DNA from: Molanna angustata
Taxonomy: Eukaryota; Arthropoda; Insecta; Trichoptera; Molannidae
Direction: 5' to 3'
DNA length: 64,000 bases
NCBI GenBank assembly: GCA_963576475.1
Contig: OY754986.1
Span: forward strand, 7,014,531 to 7,078,530
The notes under the pieces: generated by a model
What the model was told of the DNA's origin: nothing
Databases searched by the model: none
The model's input: the letters and a program-made list of their open reading frames with translations, nothing else
In this document: one piece after another, positions 40,961-52,720 of the stretch
Numbering within the stretch: position 1 is the first letter of the stretch
Layout: every line of letters starts with the position of its first letter
Program-made: the position numbers and the translations under genes

Positions 40961-42447
40961 TGTAAATTATTCATCTATATTTTTTATTGTTTAAAAGTAT
41001 CTAACTAGCGTTTCTGCTTATTCGTTGAAATAAATACGATGTCAGTTAAAATAAAATAAGATATCGACAAAAGAAAACCACATAATTGAGCTTCTTTTCA
41101 AACGCAAATACATTTGTATGTTGTATTTTACATACTCGATACAATATCGTTAAAGTAAATGAGATTTTATCTTTTTTGTTATGTCTGTCGCATAGTAGTA
41201 TTAGGTAATGGTTATCGATTCTCGCTTTAAGGAAATTAAGTGACAACCCTACGAGAAATAACCAAGTTTAACAGGTAAATATGTGCAATCAATCACAGGT
41301 TAACTGTAATAGGTTGCTTCGATACAGCCGTTCTCAAACTAAAGATTATAGATAGAAAATTCAGTTAAGGCTTACTCTCCACTGCAATCCGAACTCTAAA
41401 CGATCCGATTCGCTAAGGACCTACCTTTGTTTCGGAAAATAACGCGATATTTCATCATCATAACTGGCACTACAGTCCCTCCCTATCGACCGCCAGTCTT
41501 CTCTAATTTATCAGGTCCATTTCTCTTATATTGCACAGTATATCTAAGAACTTGAAATTTGCCTCGGTGGAAAAAAGGTGCCTAAGATGGTCATTCATTG
41601 CACACAATAATCAGCAGGAATAATATCAAAGCCGATTTCAGAACAGTACGAACCATTTCCCCTTTTCCGGTAAGTTTTTTTTATTCATTTTGAATCTTCT
41701 ATTTGGTATATTTAAATCAGAAATATGAATGCTTTTTGGACACGATTGAATTCAGTTAAGTTTTGTTTCAATTTAATGTTGTTTTTGGTAACAAATCATC
41801 GATTCTTCCATTCCTTCCTGACTAATGCACTCCTTTTCGGCTTCTCGTAGGCGCTGCAACCCATATCTTTCCCCAGAACATCAAGATACTCACGGCGAGA
41901 GCATATCCTGGAATTGGCCCGTTCTAACATTCTCTCATAATTTTATGTTGGAGATCCTGTTGTCGCATTCCGTGCCCATTCGTGAAGTAGTCTCTGTAGG
42001 ATTTCCTTCTTTTTGAATCCATTTTTCTTTGAATTATATCTAGAAAACCTCCAGTCTCCCTATGTCTCTCTTGGCTCGTCTATCACGCAGTTAATCATCG
42101 TCTAGTCAGGCAGTTAATTTCAAAATAGGAACTCAAAGAACGTTCAAAGATTGTTCAATATAGACAAGCCCGCATTTTTTTATAATGTGTAAATCTTAGA
42201 TTATATATGATACAGATACCTAGTTAGCGTAATGAATGTACGTTAACTAAAACTACGAGGAAACAGAAGAATTTCTTGTATACGTACACCTACCGACACG
42301 CACACCTACATAAAACGTAGACCAACCGATCTACCGCCTCACACACACATGTAAAAAAAACTTAGCATACATTTGAATTCGAAATTTGTACTAGACGCGG
42401 CTTCTGTACATTATAATTCTATGGTGTAAATAATGGAAATAAATCAT
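40961..42447. other. Mostly unassigned; LINE-B tail scrap at 41.46 kb
   Basis: 41455-41540 (CATCATCATAACTGGCACTA, CAGTCCCTCCCTATCGACCG) resembles the 3' end of LINE-B-like copies on the minus strand. 41825-42060 is less AT-rich and may be decayed coding sequence that I cannot place. The remainder is AT-rich. Confidence 0.4.
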
Positions 42448-42880
42448 TTATACATACATACCAATACGCCGTATCCCTACTTGGGGTAGGCAGAGAGGAC
42501 CGAACGCCAGACACCTCTATCTTGACATACATGTTTTGCCTCATTTACATCCATGCATCGCGTCATACATGCTCTCATATTATTCTGACTTCGTATATTA
42601 CCATCTTTCAAAATCTCATTTATATTATCATGCCATATCTTTCTCGGGCGGCCACGACCTCTCATTCCACTCTTTTCAGCCTTGTATACTTTCTTTGTCA
42701 GGCGCTCATTATTCATTCTCTCCACATGTCCGAACCATCGTAGTTTATTTACTTTCATTCTACTCACAATATCTCTTTCAATCTTGCATTCTCGTCTGAT
42801 GTCCACATTCCTTATCCTATCATCATAGATCGTTCTACCACACATTCGTCTTAGGGACCTCATTTCCACAGCGTTTATTT
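42448..42880 (-). pseudogene. LINE-A RT C-terminus
   Basis: Open minus frame: VEMRSLRRMCGRTIYDDRIR, NVDIRRECKIERDIVSRMKV, NKLRWFGHVERMNNERLTKK, MRGRGRPRKIWHDNINEIL and WRSVLSAYPK, with (TATG)n at the 3' side (42450-42460). It diverges at about 20% of residues from the 37-kb copy, so it belongs to a subfamily or is older. Catalytic RT motifs are absent. Confidence 0.85.
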
Positions 42881-43204
42881 TACTTTAATCATTTATCTAC
42901 ATTTTATTTTCATTTCAAATAGACCCGTAGAAAGAAAATAAAAAATCCGAATTTATCTATGTATTGAAACTTTGAGAACCTTTGTTTCAAGGTGAAGTAC
43001 CAAGTTAATTCTGATAAATACCGCCTTGAACGCAAAACAAACAGTTGTTAAAAAGTGTTCCATACGAACCTAAGTACTAAGTAGGAACGTATTTTACTGA
43101 AATATGTGTTTTATATAAAGTTTTTTTTTCAACTCAATAAACATTTTCCCTTAAATATATTAATCTAGGTACAGATATTTATCCAACAGGTACTTTAATT
43201 AGAT
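42881..43204. other. Unassigned AT-rich spacer
   Basis: No gene or repeat family noted. Confidence 0.4.
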
Positions 43205-43932
43205 CGATTACAAAACGTCTGCATACGTTTCATATATAATCTTCGCAAATACGATCACATATCATTTTTTCGCAAGGAACTCAAATGGCTTCCTATCCGT
43301 CTGCGCCGAGATCAACACACTCTTTGTCTTCTGTTTAACATTTTGAACAACCCTAATGCTCCATCATATCTTACCGAAAGATATCAACCACTGGCCTCTC
43401 ATGGACTCCCGCTTCGATCTAGAGAAGAGAGAACCCTCGCCATCCCATCACATGCCACGGCTTTCTATTCATCATCATTTACTGTCCATGCTGCCCGGTT
43501 ATGGAACAACTTGGCCCTTGACATTAGAACTGCACCAACGTTAGGTACCTTCAAAACTAGATTAAAACGCGCGCTCATACTTTCCATTTCTTAACCTACA
43601 TACTTCCCATTTATTTCCCTATTCTTGTAGTTAGTCATATCTCCTCTCCTTTTTTTCCCTTCCCTCCCATAGTGTTGTAACAGGTCTTATCTATGATTTG
43701 TTTAATTTTCATTGATGTACATATTTATTTTCTTCTTACTTTATTGTGTTTAAATGTAATATGTTTATGGTTTTATATATATTTTCTTTTTTGTACATGT
43801 ACCATTTTGTCTCATAACTGTCACAGATGGTTGTCTGGAAGAAATTGCCAGTAGGCAATAAGTCCGCCATTTGTACTAGCTATTAAGTAATGTACAATAA
43901 AGTGTTTAAATAAATAAATAAATAAATAAATA
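43205..43932 (+). pseudogene. LINE-K RT C-terminus, best copy
   Basis: An open frame of about 127 codons reads QNVCIRFIYNLRKYDHISFF, RKELKWLPIRLRRDQHTLCL, LFNILNNPNAPSYLTERY, ASHGLPLRSREERTLAIPSH and FTVHAARLWNNLALDIRTAP, then TFKTRLKRALI and a stop. This is the full C-terminal domain of a CR1-like RT. The 340-nt UTR includes GGAAGAAATTGCCAGTAGGC and AATAAGTCC, with a tail of (AAAT)n at 43910-43932. Truncated 5' of the thumb. Confidence 0.85.
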
Positions 43933-44282
43933 CTTTTCTTAAACCGAGTGAGTCGTGACTAACACTACTCTCCACTGTATTGTATTTGTGCATTTTTTCT
44001 TCTTGATTTTGTGTCGATCTCTAAATGTATATTTACGAAGGAGGTGCATTTCGAATAGATTCCTGATCATTTATTTTAAAGAAATATGAGGACGTAAAAG
44101 CATTTTGAAAATTTTGACATATCGAGAAGAAATAAATGCATGTCTATGAAAAATTAACAGCTCAATGTTAACACTTTCTATAATCTATAGAAAACGTTAA
44201 TTTTACAAATTTTTATAGGTAGATCATTTATAAAAAAATATTTCACTACGATTCCGTAACGATTTTAAAATCTCCAAATGTA
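43933..44282. other. Unassigned AT-rich spacer
   Basis: ACTACTCTCCACTG at 43968-43981 resembles a TE-X start but no body follows. Otherwise nothing noted. Confidence 0.4.
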
Positions 44283-44985
44283 TCATCATCATAAGCTCGA
44301 CAGCCCTCTGGGTGGGCCTTGGCTGAATCAGGAGTCTCCTCCATTCCCGTCTATCCGTTGCCTTCGTTCTCCAGTTTCTAATATTTATTGTGGAAGCCCA
44401 ATTCCATTTTTAAGAAAGCTACCTTGCATGCAACATCGGTAACTTTTGTCCTTTCTCTGATCCATTCGTTGCGTTTTCGATCACGAAGACTAATGTTTAG
44501 CATCCTCTTCTTCATTGCTCGTTGCGTTACTCGGAGTTTCTGTACTGTACGTTTTGTAAAAATAACAGTTTCAAAACCACATGTCAGTACTGGGAGGATG
44601 CACATATCAAATACTTTTTTCTTCAAGTGGTTTGCAAATCGTTTGTATCTGAGAATATACGACAGTTTACCGAATGCAGCCCATGCAAGGCCCCGCCTGC
44701 GTTCGATCTCTGCTTCCTGATTGTCTCCACCTAGCTTTACCTTATGTCCGAGGTAAATGTATTAATCTACTCTTTCAATATTCCTTCCCTCTATCATCAC
44801 TGGTTGAGGTTGTTCTGCAGTGCACATCATTTTTGTTTTAGTGTAATTCATTTTTAGGCCCACATGACGCGAAAGATTATTGACATCGTTGAGCATCAAT
44901 TCAAGTTCTTCTTCATTGTTTGCAAAGAGCACGATATCATCTGCAAATCTCAAGTTGGTCAAGGATTCGCCGTCTATATTTATTG
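44283..44985 (-). pseudogene. LINE-B RT fragment with FADD box
   Basis: Minus frame: NIDGESLTNLRFADDIVLFA, NNEEELELMLNDVNNLSRHV, GLKMNYTKTKMMCTAEQPQP and VMIEGRNIERVD, where FADD replaces the more usual YADD. Further fragments read MCILPVLTCGFETVIFTK, MKKRMLNISLRDRKRNEWIR and VACKVAFLK, and the 3' end lies near (ATG)n at 44284. A stop and frameshifts interrupt it. At its 5' side it is joined to an oppositely oriented piece of the same family. Confidence 0.85.
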
Positions 44986-45215
44986 GCCATGTAGTAAGGA
45001 CAGCAGATGATCGATGGACCAAACGCACCCTGGAGTGGCGACCGAGAACTGGACGCAGAAACCCGGGCAGACCGCAAACAAGATGGTCTGACGACATCAA
45101 ACGAGTGGCAGGAGGTCAATGGCACAGGGTGGCGAGGGATAGAGAAACATGGAGGCTGAAAGGGGAGGCCTATGTCCAACACTGGACGAATAATGGCTGA
45201 TGATGATGATGATGA
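44986..45215 (+). pseudogene. LINE-B RT C-terminus with (TGA)n tail
   Basis: Frame: IGHVVRTADDRWTKRTLEWR, PRTGRRNPGRPQTRWSDDIK, RDRETWRLKGEAYVQHWTNN and a stop, then (TGA)n at 45197-45217. These are the GHV.R, GRPQTRW and W motifs of RTE-like C-termini. It meets the preceding fragment head-to-head at about 44985, where NIDGE and IGHVV abut. Confidence 0.85.
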
Positions 45216-46640
45216 TGATTGTGGAAGCATCGGCATCGACATTGTTCATCCATCGAGTCCTTGGTCTTCCTGGTCTCCTTTGACCTTGTGGCACAGAAAG
45301 TGTGAGGCGTTTGGTGGGGTTGTCGTCGTCTATTCGGATTATGTGACCAGCCCATCTTAATGCCCTATCTTGATGGAACTAATCACATCGGGCTCTTCAT
45401 AGGCCTGGTATGGTTCCCTGTTGTATCGACGACGCCAAACATTATTCTTTTTTATTGCCCCTTAGATCGTTCGAAGGATCCTTCTCTCAAAAGCCACTAT
45501 GGATCCTACAATTTGTTTGGTCATCACCCAGGTTTCGGAAGCATACGTGAGGACTGGCTTGATAAGTGTTTTATACAAAAGGATCTTTGTGTTTATCCTA
45601 ACCAGTTTTGACCTTAGCTGCTTTTGTAGGGTGTTGAAGCATCTTTTAGCAGCCATGATTCTTCTTTTAGCTTCTTCTCGTGTATCATTGTCGCTAGTCA
45701 CTGTGGAGCCGAGGTAAGTGAACTCTTTTATCACTTTAAAATTGTAGTTTCCGACTGTGAATATTTGGGGAGCTGAGTTATGAGCTTTAGAAGCGATCAT
45801 TAGTTTAGTTTTATCTTCATTTATGCTAAGTCCCATCATCCTAGCTCTTTCCTCTAATGCTAAGAATGCCTCGCGGGTGGCCTGGAGTGATCTTCCTATG
45901 ATGTCGATATAATCTGCATAAGCTAGAAGCTGGACAGACTTGAAGAATAAAGTGCCTCTAGTGTCTAAATTTGAGTCTCTTATTACCTTTCCTAGTGCTA
46001 TATTGAACAAGAGGCATGCCAGTGCGTCCCTCTGTCTCAAGCCGTTGTATGTTTGGAATGGTTAAAGAGGTCTTTGTCGATTCTTACTTTGGTGATGGTT
46101 GGACTCATTGTGTTCTAACAAGACTGATTAACCCACGAGGTATTCCCAGCTCCATCATCGCAGTTCGTTTCGATTTATGCTATCATAAGCTGCTCGGAAA
46201 TCAACAAAGAGATGATACGTATCTATGTTATATTCTTGGCATTTCTCTAGTATCTGCCTTATTCCGTGGATCTGGTCAGATGTGCCTTTTCCTGGTGTGA
46301 ATCCGCATTGATAGTTTCCTATGATTCTGCTTATGTATACTGAGAGTCTCGAAAACAGAATATTAGAGAACACCTTTGTAGACCGTGTTTAGCAGAATAA
46401 TGCCTCTATAGTTTTTACATTCCAGTTGATCTCCTTTTTTATGCAGTGGGCACAGGATTCCTTGGACCAAGTATCTGGTAAGGTCTCTGTGTTCCACGCT
46501 TCCAATATCATTTGGTGGATCAACTCAGTGAAACATTCCGGTGCGTGTTTGTACAATTCACTAGGTATGGTGTCTTCTCCGGGGGCTTTGTTTCAACTTT
46601 TTGTACTACATTTATTTTAAATGTATTACATTTACATATT
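45216..46640 (-). pseudogene. LINE-C RT, largest RT span
   Basis: Minus strand, several frames. Upstream: IIGNYQCGFTPGKGTSDQIH and YHLFVDFRAAYDSINRNELR (46370-46155, RT motifs 2-3, catalytic D in VDF). Then MRQRDALACLLFNIALGKVI, QLLAYADYIDIIGRSLQATR (catalytic box altered YADD to YADY), FKVIKEFTYLGSTVTSDNDT, KPVLTYASETWVMTKQ, and finally GHVIR and GRPRTRWMNNVDADAS near 45260. About 1.4 kb of RT with stops and frameshifts. The Y-A-D-Y change would abolish polymerase activity. Confidence 0.85.
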
Positions 46641-47144
46641 TTAAAATCTCCCAAATGTAATTCGTTTATTTTGGAATACAGTGTTTCAATTGCCTCCCAA
46701 ATGAATCAAAGCAGATGAACTTTTTTTTTAATTGAAACTAAAAATAAAAATACATTTAATAATCTCAAATGGTGAGTGAGTGATGGTGCATGGTTTATTT
46801 TAAATTAAATTTGATATAGTGAGCAAAACCATTTCAATTACCTGCAATTTTTTTGTTCGTTTATAAATGTTTGTTTATTTTTTTTTTTTGTTTATATTTA
46901 ACTTGCTTCATTTATTTCCTATTTTTATTTATTTTATTATGAAGTGATTCCCTTATCAACCAAAAAAAATCCTCCTTCAAGAGGTATTGCAAAAATGCTA
47001 TTATATATAACTATCATTACCTACATATATTGTAAATTTTAAGCAAAGATATATATAAATGAAAAAATTCGATTGACTTATTTTGAGCTTTGCAGAGGAG
47101 ACAATTTTTCATAATACACTATACCCAAAAATACATCGTCACAT
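46641..47144. other. Unassigned AT-rich spacer
   Basis: No gene or recognised repeat. Confidence 0.4.
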
Positions 47145-47255
47145 AACTCATAGTATATACTCTCTACATGATACCCTTTGAGAAATTGATGTAAAAAATA
47201 CGCTTAAACATTGTGAAATCATGACTCTACTACATATTCCATTGTTGTGGGTAAA
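47145..47255 (-). mobile_element. TE-X 5' end
   Basis: ACTCTCTACATGATACCCTT, GAGAAATTGATG and AATCATGACTCTACTACATA are the minus-strand form of the first 110 bp of TE-X. The hairpin is decayed and the rest of the element is missing. Confidence 0.7.
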
Positions 47256-47934
47256 ATAATAAATAAATAAAAAAAGATTGCTTTACAATCTCTATGTGTT
47301 ACACGAAGAAATTTTTTAAAAGTTTTATTCGAATTTCTTTAATACGTAAGTTCTTGAAAATTAATCAATATTGATATGTAGATACATAGGTACCACAAAA
47401 TATAAATTGGACAAAATAATAACATAAATAATTCTCAGAAAAATAAAAGAAACGATTCAAAAAACTTTTGATTGGATAAATATCAGCTTAACGAGATGGT
47501 AAAAAAAACATTTCAGTGATAGTTTTATCATATTATAGATAATATAAAAAAATGACTGAAAAGGAAACAGCAAATAGTTTAGTTAGCTTAAGAGATAGTT
47601 GATATTATTCGAGTAGTAAGAGCGAGTAGATTCTTGATGAATTCGTATAGGAGTGTCTAGCTAGCTTTGAACTTAACTCGATACTTCCATATACGCGTCT
47701 AGCATATCGCACATGGATCATAGAGGACACTGAACAGAATCCATATAGATGTCATAAGATTTAAAAATTATCTAGGACTGGAAGGATTTCAAGATTATAA
47801 GCATCTGTGGCACGCGCACATCCCTACCCAAATACATAATTCTCAATAGTAAAAGTTGCATTTATTTACTGTAATTTATTTTGTCAGTAAAATATAATCA
47901 GAGTAATCTATTAGCATATAATTAATATTTTCAA
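47256..47934. other. Unassigned AT-rich spacer
   Basis: No gene or recognised repeat. Confidence 0.4.
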
Positions 47935-48335
47935 CGTTGTATATACGCAAGCATTAGATTTTCTGGCGCAGTTCAGGAGAGACATCTGTGCGAGAACACT
48001 GTCATCTCATTACTTTCATTTTTAAAGAAAAAAACTATTTCTCAATAGATGGCGTTACAAGAAGGTTTCTTTGTTACTTCATAGATGAAGATGGTAAAAA
48101 CAGCTTATTCTCAAACGATCTGTTTCACATTATCAAAATATGTATATAGAACTTTCAAAATTTCATTGATAGAGAGACTCAATAAGAAGGCATAATTGAT
48201 GAACGTTGCGCAAGCGCATAAAGTGATAACTTAAACCAGCTGAAGACAGATCGTAAGCCCTGTAGGTGCCTTGAGTTCCTGGTTCTCCTATAATAATCCA
48301 ACTAAGTCTCCATTGAGATGTTAAAAAAAAATTCA
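47935..48335 (-). mobile_element. TE-Y copy
   Basis: The left end is TATATACGCAAGCATTAGAT, TTTCTGGCGCAGTTCAGG; core GAACGTTGCGCAAGCGCATA; then GCCCTGTAGGTGCCTTGAGT and GTCTCCATTGAGATG. It shares ATAGATGGCGTTACAAGAAG with the 24.5-kb copy. It preserves one terminal repeat (compare 51.1 kb start). Confidence 0.8.
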
Positions 48336-49440
48336 AAAAATAATCTCTCATTTAATAATGGATTATATGTTGCGTATCATAAAAAATACAAATATTAAAT
48401 TATTTTTGACTAGAATTACAAGAATTAATGCGATAAACGATAGGATTCGATGGATATGTAATATTTTTCATTGCCAACTAGAAATTTGAAAAAAAAATAT
48501 AATTTTAAGAATGACACCATTTTGATGATGCTCAGCATTGAGCGATACCGGTGAATGTGAATCGTGTTTGTGAAAAAATTAAATTGAACTTAAAATTATA
48601 TATATTTCTCATAATTCTAGTTGATTATGGAGTTTCTTCGTGAAGTGACAGTTTCAAATATAAAAAAAAAATTTCATTGTTTTCTCAATCTATATATTAA
48701 AACATTATTATTTATTCTTTTTTTATTTATTTTATTTCATTTTTAGAGTACAGACAGTCATATCAACAATGTATAAACACAAATGAGTTACCGGCAAATG
48801 GACCAGTGAAGACTCAATATTACCATTTTTCAACTATATACAAATTTAAATAGTAAAAAAGAAAAAAGAAAGAAAGATTATAAAATTATATAACATGTTC
48901 TGTCTGAATTGCATACTATATTTTGCTAGCATAATTCCTCGAATTCAAAGGATTTGGCTGAAAAACGCTGAGAGCATGACATAGCATTACTATGTATAAT
49001 AACTAACTCGCGCTAGTCAACGCGCTAGTCAAATTGCCTCATGTGAACTGGCTCTTACACTTTGCGAGAAACTATTTGACATTACGTCCTACGCAATTTG
49101 ATAACGCCATTAGCAGTAACTCCACGTTACTAACAAAGTTGTTTATTAATTTATAGATCTCTCGTATTCTACTCAAACGATTGATATTCATGGGATCCGT
49201 GTCAGACTTTAATGTTTTTATAGCTAACGTTCTCGGTAACTTTGCTGGTATTTTTTTGTAAGTAATATCGGTCGATAAAATTAAATGAAATTGTTTTCAT
49301 CGCATTACACTACGTAATACAACGTATTTTTTTCTAATAAATCTTTTTTAAATCAAAAATGAAAATGTTCTAGAAATGAGATAATTTCAAATTAGTTGTA
49401 AAGCTACGATACTTACCTATCATTGTTTTAACAAAAGCAT
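48336..49440. other. AT-rich spacer with a LINE 3' end on the minus strand
   Basis: At 48718-48815 a T-rich (AAATAAA reversed) tail is followed by GAGTTACCGGCAAATGG and ACCAGTGAAGACTC. On the minus strand this is the 3' stem-loop variant ACTGGTCCATTTGCCGGTA with GAGT/ACTC stem. The rest is unassigned. Confidence 0.45.
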
Positions 49441-49558
49441 GAAACAATCAAATTAATATTTAATCCGTTTTATTTTCACGGAAGTAACTTTGTGGCGTCA
49501 TTATAATTTTTATTTTATAAAATAAATAATAACTTAGTAGGTATACACCACTTATGAG
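49441..49558 (-). repeat. Inverted fragment of the 33.5/50.4-kb block
   Basis: GTGCTCATAAGTGGTGTATA and CTAAGTTATTATTTAT, read on the minus strand, match 33535-33590 and 50380-50430. So part of the duplicated block lies in inverse orientation just left of the inverted-repeat element at 49559. Confidence 0.7.
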
Positions 49559-49843
49559 CACAAATAACTGTCGACCGGTTTCGAGAACAATGTTCTCATC
49601 TTCAGGATGACTTACGTAGGTACTAAATTAAAAATGAAAATAAAGACTTAACCTAAATTAAAAATGAAAATATGACTTAACCTAAACTAAAGATGTGGGA
49701 GGAGTCAATTTGAAAGTAGTGGGGCAAGCAACAACCGGGTGTTTAGGAAACGCTAGATATAAATAATTTATTAATTGAAATTTATTGATAGTCATCCTGA
49801 AGATGAAAACATTGTTCTCGAAACCAGTCGACAATTATTTGTG
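49559..49843. mobile_element. Inverted-repeat element with CGAAAC motif
   Basis: Arms of about 53 nt: CACAAATAACTGTCGACCGG... at 49559-49611 and its reverse complement at 49791-49843 (four mismatches). Each arm contains GAGAAC-ATT-GTTCTC as a perfect hairpin beside GAAAC. The 180-bp centre holds a repeated CTTAACCTAAA phrase. It is nested between an inverted and a direct piece of the 33-kb block. Confidence 0.8.
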
Positions 49844-49845
49844 CT

Positions 49846-50700
49846 TGAACGAGCAGGCGTGTAGATATCCCGCTGTCCGTGGGTTTGGATCTCAATTAAT
49901 CCAAACCCAAGATTATTATTAGCAAATGTACTATATATCGAGATCTGTTATTCCACCTGTTAAATATAGGCAGTCACATACTTGAGACGTATCTTTTTTT
50001 CCTTCACAGGAACACAGGGACAGCTCTGACGATTCGGTTTTCTTGCTCTCGGGAAGGGGGTAGAATCCTCAATCCTTTGACAGTACAGGATCTGGTCACA
50101 AACAGCACACAAAACACCAAAAATACGCGATAATTTGTGAACTGCAAAATCCTACCAGCATAGTCGGCCGACGTAACTTAATGTTCTGACGTTTTGCAAC
50201 AGAAAAAAAGCGAATGTCATAAAACCATAGATCTGCCCTCTGTGTATGTTCGGATTTCAAAATAAATCACAAACAAATGACCATCCATTCCACAGATGGC
50301 AGATCTCGATTAAATAGCTCACTTGCTAATTATATTATAAATGAAAATAAAAAACAATATTAATTATTGCTTAACCAGTGCTCATAAGTGGTGTATAGGT
50401 ACTAAGTTATTATTTATATTATAAAATAAAATTTAATATTTATTAATTAAAAAACTTTGATAATTTTACTACTAATTTAATTTTATTCAGAAGCGTGAAA
50501 TTTTATTACCAAATACATCATAATGCAATTACACAATTAACAGGGAGATAACTGAATATTTTTACTCCTCACTTACCCAAGTGGATATGGTGGGGAGTTA
50601 TGATTTCGCAATTTTTAAGGCTATTTTTTTATTGCAGATTATCAACTAGTATCATGCTGAGATTGTATTCTGAAAGTTTGTAACACAATGTATCTGTGTG
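49846..50700 (+). repeat. Second copy of the 33.0-33.84 kb block
   Basis: Matches 33004-33842 in order and orientation. From 50215 onward the copies differ by only a few bases. At 50700 this copy continues into the full TE-X variant, whereas the 33-kb copy jumps to LINE-K. Confidence 0.85.
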
Positions 50701-51114
50701 TGTGTGTGCTGTGTACGGCGTGTTTATTTTACTATCGGTTATAGACTAAAGTACTCATTCGATTCTTATCAAATTTTGCAAATTTGTATATCTGATACTC
50801 ACATAGATTCCACTAGATTTTGAAGGATATCTAAATAGTGCTTCTCAATTTTTTTAACTGTCAAATATTTCAAAGTGACCCCAAGCTCAGAAAACTTAAA
50901 ATATGATTTTTTTTCAAATTGGTAAAAAGGCATATCACTAACGTAAAATGGCATTTAAGAAACATCAAGTTTTCATAATAAAATATTGAAATAAAAAATA
51001 ATTTAAAAAACTCGTTACATGAAAATGCTGAATATTTTCCATACACAATTTGAAGACTTTATATAAGAATGACTCGTTAGTGAGGAATATAGCGTTGGCC
51101 ACGACCCACTCGTT
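50561..51114 (+). mobile_element. TE-X variant (CCTCAC subtype), full
   Basis: TTTT|ACTCCTCACTTACCCAAG with hairpin to GTTAGTGAGGAATATAGCG, GGCCACGACCCACTCG|TTTT. Internal sequence differs from the ACTCTCC subtype, and the terminal hairpin shows compensating changes (TCCTCAC with GTGAGGA). About 550 bp. Confidence 0.8.
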
Positions 51115-51375
51115 TTAATTGCATATACGCAAACATTGGATTTTGTTCCCTATCGGGAGTCAAATTATATTTTTACTGACAAACTTTTAATATCTCAATA
51201 GAGACGAAGTTGGGATATTAAAGAAGAACCAGGAACTCAAGGCACCTACAGGGCTTACGACCTGTCATCGGCTGGTTTACGTGATAACTTTATGCGATTG
51301 TGCAACGTTCACCACTTATTCCTTGTTATTGAAATCCTTTATCAATTTAATTTTGAAAGTTCTATTATATACCTA
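51113..51375 (+). mobile_element. TE-Y copy, 5' part
   Basis: It starts TTGCATATACGCAAACATTG, CCTATCGGGAGTCAAA, then GACGAAGTTGGGATATTAAA, GGCACCTACAGGGCTTACGA and TATGCGATTGTGCAACG. It stops near 51375 where a LINE-A fragment begins. It gives the 5' terminal repeat of the family. It abuts the TE-X end. Confidence 0.8.
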
Positions 51376-51397
51376 TTAATAATGTGTAACAATTCAA

Positions 51398-51605
51398 TTT
51401 TTGTCAGACGGTCATCACTCATTATTTCTATGTGGCCAAACCACCTAAGAGCATTATTTTTCATCTTAATTACTATATTTCTTCCAATCATACATTCTCG
51501 TCTAATATCCTCATAGCTTATTCTATCATTCATCGTTCTATCACACATTTTTAACAGCGTTGATTCAACTCTCATACGTTTTCTGCCATGTCCATAGTAT
51601 AATTT
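51398..51605 (-). pseudogene. LINE-A RT fragment
   Basis: Minus frame: RVESTLLKMCDRTMNDRISY, EDIRRECMIGRNIVIKMKNN, ALRWFGHIEIMSDDRLTK. Only the middle of the LINE-A C-terminal region is present, without GRGRP or tail. It ends inside TE-Y on the left. Confidence 0.75.
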
Positions 51606-52189
51606 GCCTAACCGACGCTTGTAGTCGCATAAAGAATATGCTTATAAGTGCTTTTAGAGGAATATTCAATAGATTGTGTTGAGGGCTTAAATTGTATGTA
51701 GTTACAAATTGGTACAAATTATACAAACTCACATATACCGTACCTTCCACATTATGCAAAATCCATCTTACTAAGCATAGCCCGTACCGAGATACTTCTA
51801 CTCTTCTTCTTCTTTTTCTTCTTTATGTAGATCGTGAATCTGTTTTTTATCCGGAAGTGACTCCAGGAAAACTGACGTCCAACTGTCTCTCCCATCCTTA
51901 GGCGATTTTTCCATTTTTTTCTTCCTGGAAAGCGTTCCTGGTATTGTGTTGGTCGCAATGTATAGAGTTCGGGACCTCTCCATCATGTTTATGTGATCCC
52001 CTCCAAATTCTTCTTCAGTCTCTGCGTCTTGTATTCTCTTTACACCCTTTATTTTAGTTTCTTTCCTGTGATAGCACGTTGAACCTTCATTCCTGAAAAT
52101 CTAAGCAGGTTTTTAGGTCTAGACGTGTCAGGTCTTGTTTCTGCAGCGTGTATTTAATTATTTACTTCTAAATACACCATATTTATAAT
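51606..52189. other. Unassigned spacer
   Basis: 51900-52080 has longer pyrimidine tracts and a TTC run near 51800-51820. No domain was recognised. Confidence 0.35.
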
Positions 52190-52425
52190 GACAACAATAA
52201 GTAGATTACTGCTGCCCAACTAGGAAATCCTGTTCTAGTGCTAGCAGTTTACAATTTTTACTGACATTATATGCAATTATGAACCAGGTGATTGTTCCCG
52301 TTCCACACTAAATAGGTACTCATTACCTCAATAAACATATGGGCTCACACAAAATAAATAAACCACAAGTCCCAGTGTCTGCTATAGTACCTGTCATAAA
52401 TCCAAACTCTGACGCGATTTTTATT
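52190..52425 (-). repeat. Dispersed repeat with 3' stem-loop, pair of 60.0 kb
   Basis: The reverse complement matches 59985-60240 (GTGTGAGCCCATATGTTT, CACCTGGTTCATAATTGC, GGATTTCCTAGTTGGGCAGC). The stem-loop at 52209-52247 has CTGCT/AGCAG arms and loop AGAACAGGATTTCCTAGT. One frame on each copy shows conservative changes (NKPQVPVSAIVPVINP against NKVPMSAIIPVINP), so part may be coding in the opposite direction. Confidence 0.6.
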
Positions 52426-52558
52426 TCAGAACCATACAAAGAGACTAATTAACTATGTTGGTGTAGTTAATATGAAACACATGCTTCCCAAATCAAATCA
52501 AATATTTTTATGTGTAGGTACATATATCACTATCAGTTTTTAACATGTACCTACATTG

Positions 52559-52720
52559 GCAAATATTAATTAACACCCACACAGTAACACGTTGCCACAT
52601 TCTGTAGATTTACGATAAATCTACAATATTAATCTCTTACAGATCCAGACTGAAAACACAATTAAAAGTGTGTCTAAACCAGGAATCAAACCTAGGACCT
52701 TTGGATCAGCAGTCGGCAGT
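52559..52720 (-). mobile_element. SINE-3 copy
   Basis: Minus strand: decayed head near 52700 (GACTGCTGATCCAAAGGTCC), B-box remnant GGTTTGATTCCTGG, body CACTTTTAATTGTGTTTTCA and GAATGTGGCAACGTGTTACT. Contains a small duplicated TTTACGATAAATCTACAATA segment. Confidence 0.75.

Noticed and set aside
49559..49843. Definite hammerhead ribozyme call
   Set aside because: The core is suggestive, but stem I does not pair beyond about two bases and stem II is displaced by one base; kept only as a hypothesis.
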